A DNA stretch of 64,000 bases. Source: Artemia franciscana. Lineage: Eukaryota > Arthropoda > Branchiopoda > Anostraca > Artemiidae. Position 1 is the first letter of the stretch. Every line of letters begins with the position of its first letter. Under the pieces are notes generated by a model, which saw nothing but the letters and a program-made list of their open reading frames with translations, was not told the origin of the DNA and did not search any database. The position numbers and the translations under genes were made by a program. The DNA lies in NCBI RefSeq assembly GCF_032884065.1, contig NC_088879.1, positions 22,926,038 to 22,990,037 of the forward strand, written 5' to 3'. Shown piece after piece: positions 58,691 to 64,000 of this stretch.

Positions 58691-60355
58691 GCTTGTTTAA
58701 ATAAAAACAAATTTTAACTGTAAGTAAGGAGCGCCATTAAAACTTAAAACGAACAGAGATTATTCCGTATATGAAAGGGACTATCCCCTCCTTAACGCCC
58801 TGCTCTTTACACTAAATGTTTTATTGTTTTGAAAAGTAGAGATATGAGAAAGAGTCAAACTTTGGCGTTAAGAGCAGGGCGTTAAGAAGGGGACAGCCTC
58901 TTTTGTATACAAAATAATTTCTGCTCGTTTTAATTTGTAGTGTCACTCGTTACTTGCAATTAAATAAACTTGTTTTTTATTTAATTTCTGAATGTGTCTG
59001 AATTAATGCAGCTTTCAATTTTTGCTCACCATACATGAAGAATTAAAACAGAATTTGCATTTACATTTTTTCAATTAATAATAGCTTTATAATAATCAAA
59101 GTTTGATTTTGTTCTTTTTAAGAATGATTCCAAAAACACAGAGGCTATTTAATTCGAGTAATAATCTCCTTTAAAATAAAAAAACTTTAGCGTAAAAAAC
59201 TTTAGCGTAAGAGTGAGCTATTGAGGAAAAGCCACCCCCTTAAATACGTAATATTTTATGTTCGTATAAAGTTTTAATGTTGCTTTTTACCTTAAGTTAA
59301 AAAATGTATTTATTTGTGTAATTACTGATCATTTTTTAAATAATTTTGTGAAATCCGTTTTCCACTCCGAGGAAAAATCCATTCCCCCACGGGAAATTTC
59401 TCCATGGAAAAATTATCCAACGCGGCACAAATTCGCAATATTTGCGGAACTAATTTAATTGCCCCCTCGTCAATATCTCGCTCTTTCCACAAAAGCTTGA
59501 ATTTGTCCCGATTCCTTAAAAATGACCCCTGAATCACAAAGGCCTTCAAATAAATAGTTGGAATTACTAAAAATATTAAATAATTTGATGCTGCTCCTTA
59601 TTTCCAGTAAAAAAATTATTTCTGTTTCTTTTTTGAATTTCATAGAAATTTTCTTCACTAATGATAAATTCCTCTATTAAAAGATCCTCCCACGTGACCC
59701 CCCTCCCAACGCGAAAAAGTCCCCCTGAAAAAGTCTGTGCACTTCCCAACAACCATTACTGTATGTAACGATGTGTTAAAGTTTGTAACTTGCAGACCCT
59801 CCCCCGAGGACTGTGAAGGATAAAGTCGTCCCAAAAGACTTAGTTATTAGGTTTTTCGACTGTGCTAAACAAAACAGCTGTCACAAAATTTTTATCCGGT
59901 GACTTTGCGAAAAAAAATAAGCACGAGAAGGGGCTTAGGTACCCTTCATTTTTTGCTACAGTAGGGTTCTTTGATACGCTGAATCTGATGGTGTGATTTT
60001 CGTTAAGATTGTATGACTCTTAGGGGGTGTTTCCTCCTATTATCTAAAATAAGACAAATTTTCTCAGGCTCGTACCTTTTGATGGGTAAGACTAATCTTG
60101 ATGAAACTTATATATTTATAGTGATTTTCGTTAGGATTATTTGACTTTTAGGGGACCTTACCCCTATTTTCAAAAATAAGACAAATTCTCTCAGGCTCAT
60201 ACATTTTGATGGGTAAGACTAAACTTAATGAAACTTGTATATTTAAAATCAGCATAAAAATGCGATTGGTATGAAAGTTCTGTTTTTAGAGTTTCGGTGA
60301 CTATTGAGCCGGGTCGCTCCTTACTTACAGTTTCTTACCATGAACTGTTTGATCA
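58690..60355 (-). repeat. dispersed repeat R1, copy e (near full length)
   Basis: 1.66 kb, reverse of copy c, running from the TGATCAAACAGTTCATGG end (60355) to foldback blocks at 59.16-59.30 and 58.71-58.99 kb. Landmarks include CGGCTCAATAGTCACCGAAA and 'CTCCTTACTTACAG' near the outer end. It sits between protease- and integrase-coding parts of the gypsy remnant. Confidence 0.75.
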
Positions 60356-60479
60356 AGCTCTATGTACTTCTCCTTTTGACTTTTTTCCGTCCGTCTGGCC
60401 TCTCGGTGTTTTTCAGGATCCACCTCTATTGTCCCAATATCAATTTTTGGAAGATCAACTCCCCCATTCTTTTAAGTAG

Positions 60480-61030
60480 GTGAATCAGAAATGCTTAGCA
60501 TTGGAGGCGAGTCAATCATCCTTGGTACAAATTCATCCTGTTTAAGCTTTTTGGCAGTAATTTCTACTTGTGCTGACAAGATCTATAATATTGGACTTTT
60601 TCTTTCCAAAGGGCTGACTGCAAAGTTCATTGAAACAAGGAAATGATGTCCCCAGAACCATGTCAACAGATAATTCGCTTGTGACAGCAATGGGTACGCA
60701 GTCACTGAAACCATCCCCTTTCCTTCTTACCTGGATATGAATGTTTTTAACAGGATACTATTTGCAGTCCCCATGGACGTAGCAAACTTCTATCTTCTTT
60801 GAAGGGAAGCTATCGTCCGGCATATACTTCTTATGCATGATACACACGGTGGCACCTCTTTCGACCAAGAAAGTTACTGAATGTCCTTCAATTACACCTT
60901 CGAAATAGAAACGTACCCTTGCAGCTTTCAATGGGCTAGGACTTTGAGCTAGAAGAAGTCGTTTCTTTGGCTGTTGGCAGACCTTAGCCCTGTGTCCTTT
61001 CTTCCTGCAGTCATAACAGCTTCGATAATT
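60480..61030 (-). pseudogene. gypsy zinc knuckle and aspartic protease, catalytic site lost
   Basis: At ~61.03-60.98 kb a frame reads CYDCRKKGHRAKVC, a CX2CX4HX4C zinc knuckle of gag. It runs into LKAARVRFYFEGVIEGHSVT and FLVERGATVCIMHKKYMPDD. Retroviral-type proteases need D-S/T-G-A at this point; here the segment is ERGAT, so the catalytic Asp is gone. VTSELSVDMVLGTSFPC and VDLPKIDIGTIEVDPEKHRE follow. At least one frameshift separates knuckle and protease from the upstream gag frame. Confidence 0.7.
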
Positions 61031-61960
61031 CTTCTATGACTGGGAGGTACCAAAAACTGAATTTTGTGCATCTTTCTTCTCTTTCTTAGGCTTCTCTTCG
61101 TGATTTTGAGTTTCTCGATATCTGTTTTCTTCCTATGCAAATTCTTCAAAACTAGATTTTCGTCTCTTCTGGCGAGAAAGAACGTGTCTGTTAATCTGCA
61201 TACTTCCTCCAAAGGTGGCTGGTCGAGTTCCTTAAGACGTATGCGTAGTTGATCAATTCTTATAGAACCTATAAATTTCTCAGCCACCATCAATTGAAGG
61301 ATATCATCTATTTTCTGTGTGAGGATCTCAAAATCTGTGTTTTTTGTAAACTCGCTGTAAACCCGAAGGTGTTGAGGTATATATCAGTGTCCCAATCATT
61401 GTTGAAATTTGCTATTGAAATAGGTGAGATCCCTGCTGTTACGGTTTAATTCTGAATCGCAACCTGGCATGCGTGAACGGCTGGCTAAAGTGCGTTCCAA
61501 AAGTAGCAAAACAGTCATTCATCACTTCCATGCTCAATTTAACAGTCAGTCATAGCAGGGATACAATTGCCTCTTGGTTCATAGTGATGCTTTGATCTAT
61601 ATCAACGAAAGTATTGCCTGAATCACCCTGGGATCAGGCTGACTCCGTTTCTCCTTCTTCCTCATAACTTCCTATCTTGGCTTCTAGTGGTAGACTTATG
61701 CCAGCTTTCAACTCAGGTTCTACCAAGATAGATGTCTCCCACCTGGCGTTTTAGCCACTAAGATTGGAAGGGACAGAAAAACTGGAAGACCTATTAGTAT
61801 CCGTCTCAACATTAAGTAGATTATGGCTTTTTGAAGCCTCTTGAGCACTGATTCGGTGGTTCCATCGCCAACTTTGGATTTTGAGTGGCTTTATTGGTTG
61901 TTTGGTAAGCGTTGTTGTCACTTGCACACTCCAATCGCTTCAGCATCCAGTTGTCAACCA
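60949..61960 (-). pseudogene. gag-like region, second copy (joined to zinc knuckle)
   Basis: Minus-strand pieces: SVNNWMLKRLECASDNNAYQ, 'ATVTAGISPISIANFNND' and 'YLNTFGF' (61.96-61.33 kb). These match the first gag copy at 63.02-62.36 kb. Unique sequence follows: NTDFEILTQKIDDILQLMVA, FIGSIRIDQLRIRLKELDQP and PPLEEVCRLTDTFFLARRDE. Frames are interrupted. Confidence 0.55.
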
Positions 61961-62360
61961 ATCCGAGAGTAATGCAAAACAACTGTTAATTTTTTTGTAT
62001 AGAACCAATGCGAGAGTAATATAAAATTACTACGAAACTTGGTACAGAACCAATACCTGAGTAATATAAAATTATTGCAAAATTTGATATAGAACCAATG
62101 CGTGATTAATACAAAAATGCTGCAAAATTTGTCGTGGAACCATTGCGTGAGGAATATAAAATTAGTGCAAATTTTTGGTATAGAACCAATGCTTGAGTAA
62201 TTTAAAATTATGGAAAATTTTGGTATAGAACCTGTGCGTGAGTAATATAAAATTACTGCAAAATTTGGTGTAAAAACAATGCGTGAGCAATATAGAATCA
62301 CTGCAAAGTAGTTTTAGTATAGAGCCAATGCTTGAGCAATACAAAATTACTTCCTATATC
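61961..62360 (-). repeat. 45-bp minisatellite, block 1 (~8 units)
   Basis: Units such as TATAGAACCAATGCG then AGAGTAATATAAAATTACT repeat every 45 bp (two units are 46-47). Because 45 is divisible by 3, the minus strand stays open and encodes a 15-residue periodic peptide (consensus ILLTHWFYTKFCSNF). Confidence 0.85.
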
Positions 62361-62364
62361 TTTC

Positions 62365-63030
62365 CTGTCACCAAACCACGAAGCCTCAATGCCCAAATTG
62401 ATTTTTCCCACTGGTTTAACACAGCTGCACACCCAAAAGTGTTAAGGTATGTATCAATGTACCCATTATTATTGAATTTTGCAATTGAAATACCTGACAT
62501 CCCTGCCGTTACAGTTGCATTCGAAATTGCAGCCTGGCCTGCGTGAACGGCGGGACTAAAGTGCGTGGTAAAAGTAGCAAAACGGGCTTTCATCGCTTCC
62601 ATGCTCAACCTGAAGGTATTTTGCGGCAGGGCTACATATGCATGTTGGTCCATAGTGACGCAATGAACCATGCTAATGAAAGTATAGCTTGAATTATCCT
62701 GGGATCGAGTTGACTCCTTTTTCGTTCTTCCTCTGAACTTCCTATCTTGGCCTCTAGTGGTAGGCAAATGCTAGCTTTCATTTCCGGTTTTACCAAGGCA
62801 GATCTCCCGCCTGGCTTCGTAGTCACTAAGATTGGAAGGGATAGAAGAATTGGAAAACATACTAGTTTCAGGCTCAACAGTAAGCTGATAATTACTTTTT
62901 GAAGCCTCTTGAGCACTGATTCGGTAGATTCGTCAACAACATTGGGTTTCCAGTGGCTTATGGCGTTTGTGGTAAGTGTTGTTTTCACTTGCACGCTCCT
63001 GTCGCTTTGGTATTCAGTTGCCAATCAGCT
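62365..63030 (-). pseudogene. gag-like region, first copy
   Basis: Open pieces include ATEYQSDRSVQVKTTLTTNA with KRLQKVIISLLLSLKLVCFP, LVKPEMKASICLPLEAKIGS, and MDQHAYVALPQNTFRLSMEA with FATFTTHFSPAVHAGQAAIS. It then reads NATVTAGMSGISIAKFNNN and YLNTFGCAAVL. The same series, more broken, recurs at 61.96-61.33 kb, so a unit of about 1.05 kb (minisatellite plus gag part) has been duplicated in tandem. Assignment to gag rests on position upstream of the zinc knuckle. Confidence 0.5.
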
Positions 63031-63039
63031 CGAGAGCAA

Positions 63040-63245
63040 TATAAAAGTGCTGTAGTTTTTTTATAGAGCCAAGGCAAGAGTAAAATAAAATTACTACCAA
63101 ATTTGGTATAGAACCAATACGAGAATAATATAAAATTGCTACAAAATTTTGTATAGAGCCAATGCGTGCGTGACATGAAATTACTGCAAAATTTAGTATA
63201 GAACCAATGCGTGAGTAATATAAAATTACCGCAAAATTTGGCGGT
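63040..63245 (-). repeat. 45-bp minisatellite, block 2 (~4-5 units)
   Basis: Same unit as 61.96-62.36 kb (TATAGAACCAATGCGTGAGT, AATATAAAATTACTGC). It lies at the 5' side of the first gag copy and stays open in a frame that begins MKWVSVSLARVVEVSSLGST further upstream at 63326. Confidence 0.8.
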
Positions 63246-63330
63246 AACCGGAGCTGGATGGTATCCTGTAGAGCCAAGACTTGAAACCTCAACCACTCTG
63301 GCAAGACTGACGCTTACCCACTTCATTTTA

Positions 63331-64000
63331 GGTCAAAGCATAAAGCCACTAAGTCTAACTGGTCCACACAAATTTCTCTTTACCACTGCAGCACCGAAAA
63401 GCTGCTTTAGAACACATGGAGTTTTCTTTCAAAACTGAGTTGCGTATGCTGCTAGAGTTTACTATCTATTGGAATTTCTTCTGATCAATATAAAAAATAG
63501 TCACACGGCAACACTAATCAAGCAACCGACAAGGTATCTCTATCTAAATGTCCAAATTCATTTACTATCTTTTAAGTAATTAATCTTCTAATTAATTCAA
63601 TTCAAAAGAAATTCATTTTAAGTGTTAAAATAAAACCGTAAATAAAATAACTGATTTTTCACTTTTTTTTAATTTTTAACGTGGCAAAGTTCATCAGTCT
63701 TGAATACAAAATTTACCTTGTCACGAATTAAACGTGGTTCATTATTCCATTTTTTACACCAATTTGTTGCTGATTAATTTCTCTTTATTCCAGGAAATTA
63801 TCCAAATGCGAAAAATCGCTTCTTTATTCTTAAACAGATAAATCGTAACTACACACTTGTTGGACTATTCATATGAAACACAGAATTCCTGTTCCATCAA
63901 CCTAAGATATCCTTTCAGTCAGGCAACCGTCTTGATTTCTGGCTCTCAAGTATGTTTTCATGTTTATGTTTACCTTTGTTTTAATAGCCGAAAGCTTTTT
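63331..64000. other. unassigned sequence upstream of the gypsy remnant
   Basis: Where a 5' LTR would be expected, but I see no matching copy downstream of the integrase. AT-rich, no gene. Confidence 0.35.

Larger units (their letters stand above)
57900..63330 (-). mobile_element. Ty3/gypsy LTR retrotransposon, decayed
   Basis: On the minus strand, in order: gag-like segments (63.0-61.0 kb, partly duplicated), a CCHC knuckle (~61.0 kb), aspartic protease (~60.9 kb), an R1 insertion (60.35-58.69 kb), then the integrase zinc-binding and core regions (58.69-57.9 kb). Integrase after protease with a HHCC zinc module fits Ty3/gypsy order. Reverse transcriptase and RNase H are not found, no LTRs were identified, and no envelope gene is seen. 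Confidence 0.65.

Noticed and set aside
61954..62301. Periodic 115-residue minus-strand protein as a host repeat protein
   Set aside because: It is the 45-bp minisatellite within a decayed gypsy element, so an element-derived repeat is simpler.
61961..63245. CRISPR array
   Set aside because: Units are directly adjacent and diverged with no unique spacers, and this is animal nuclear DNA.

Overview
The window is animal nuclear DNA. It is AT-rich, gene-poor and crowded with dead transposable elements. Two conserved animal genes can be rebuilt from spliced exons; nearly everything else is transposon remnants, tandem arrays or unrecognised sequence. The recurrent repeat families resemble ones I associate from memory with brine shrimp (Artemia). 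A crustacean or other arthropod is therefore my best guess, but only an inference.

Layout. 1-1292 is the end of a hAT transposon of the GTF2IRD2/ZBED-like type with an intact terminal inverted repeat. 1.3-10 kb holds a small hAT MITE, a dispersed 'R1' repeat, a second hAT transposase scrap, and three tandem-repeat arrays. 11008-29973 (+) is DET1, the subunit of the CRL4-DET1-COP1 ubiquitin ligase: three coding exons, 548 residues. Its 3.4-kb first intron holds a degenerate ~145-bp tandem array. Its 13.9-kb second intron holds two LINE remnants, R1 copies and a young head-to-tail pair of Penelope-like elements. 33381-44938 (-) is an endosulfine/ARPP19-family gene (ENSA): three coding exons, 127 residues. 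It is convergent with DET1, and its introns hold a LINE 3' end, hAT MITEs, a transposase remnant, tandem repeats and tRNA-like sequence. 45-57 kb has an A/T-tract foldback hairpin, a pogo/Tigger remnant, another LINE remnant and a dispersed ~500-bp repeat. 57.9-63.3 kb (-) is a decayed Ty3/gypsy element with duplicated gag segments, an in-frame 45-bp minisatellite, and an R1 copy lying where reverse transcriptase should be.

The most interesting object is the Penelope-like pair at 20.25-24.55 kb. In the downstream copy a GIY-YIG endonuclease lies upstream of a CxC motif and the reverse transcriptase. This is the permuted order described for Naiad elements, not that of canonical Penelope. The ~0.94-kb junction between the copies contains all three conserved hammerhead-ribozyme core segments with matching stem arms, but in an order that no linear hammerhead type uses.

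The two host genes are not functionally linked as far as I know. DET1 acts in ubiquitin-dependent turnover; endosulfine, once phosphorylated by Greatwall kinase, inhibits PP2A-B55. All coordinates and identities come from reading by eye and from remembered family features; no alignment or database search was run.
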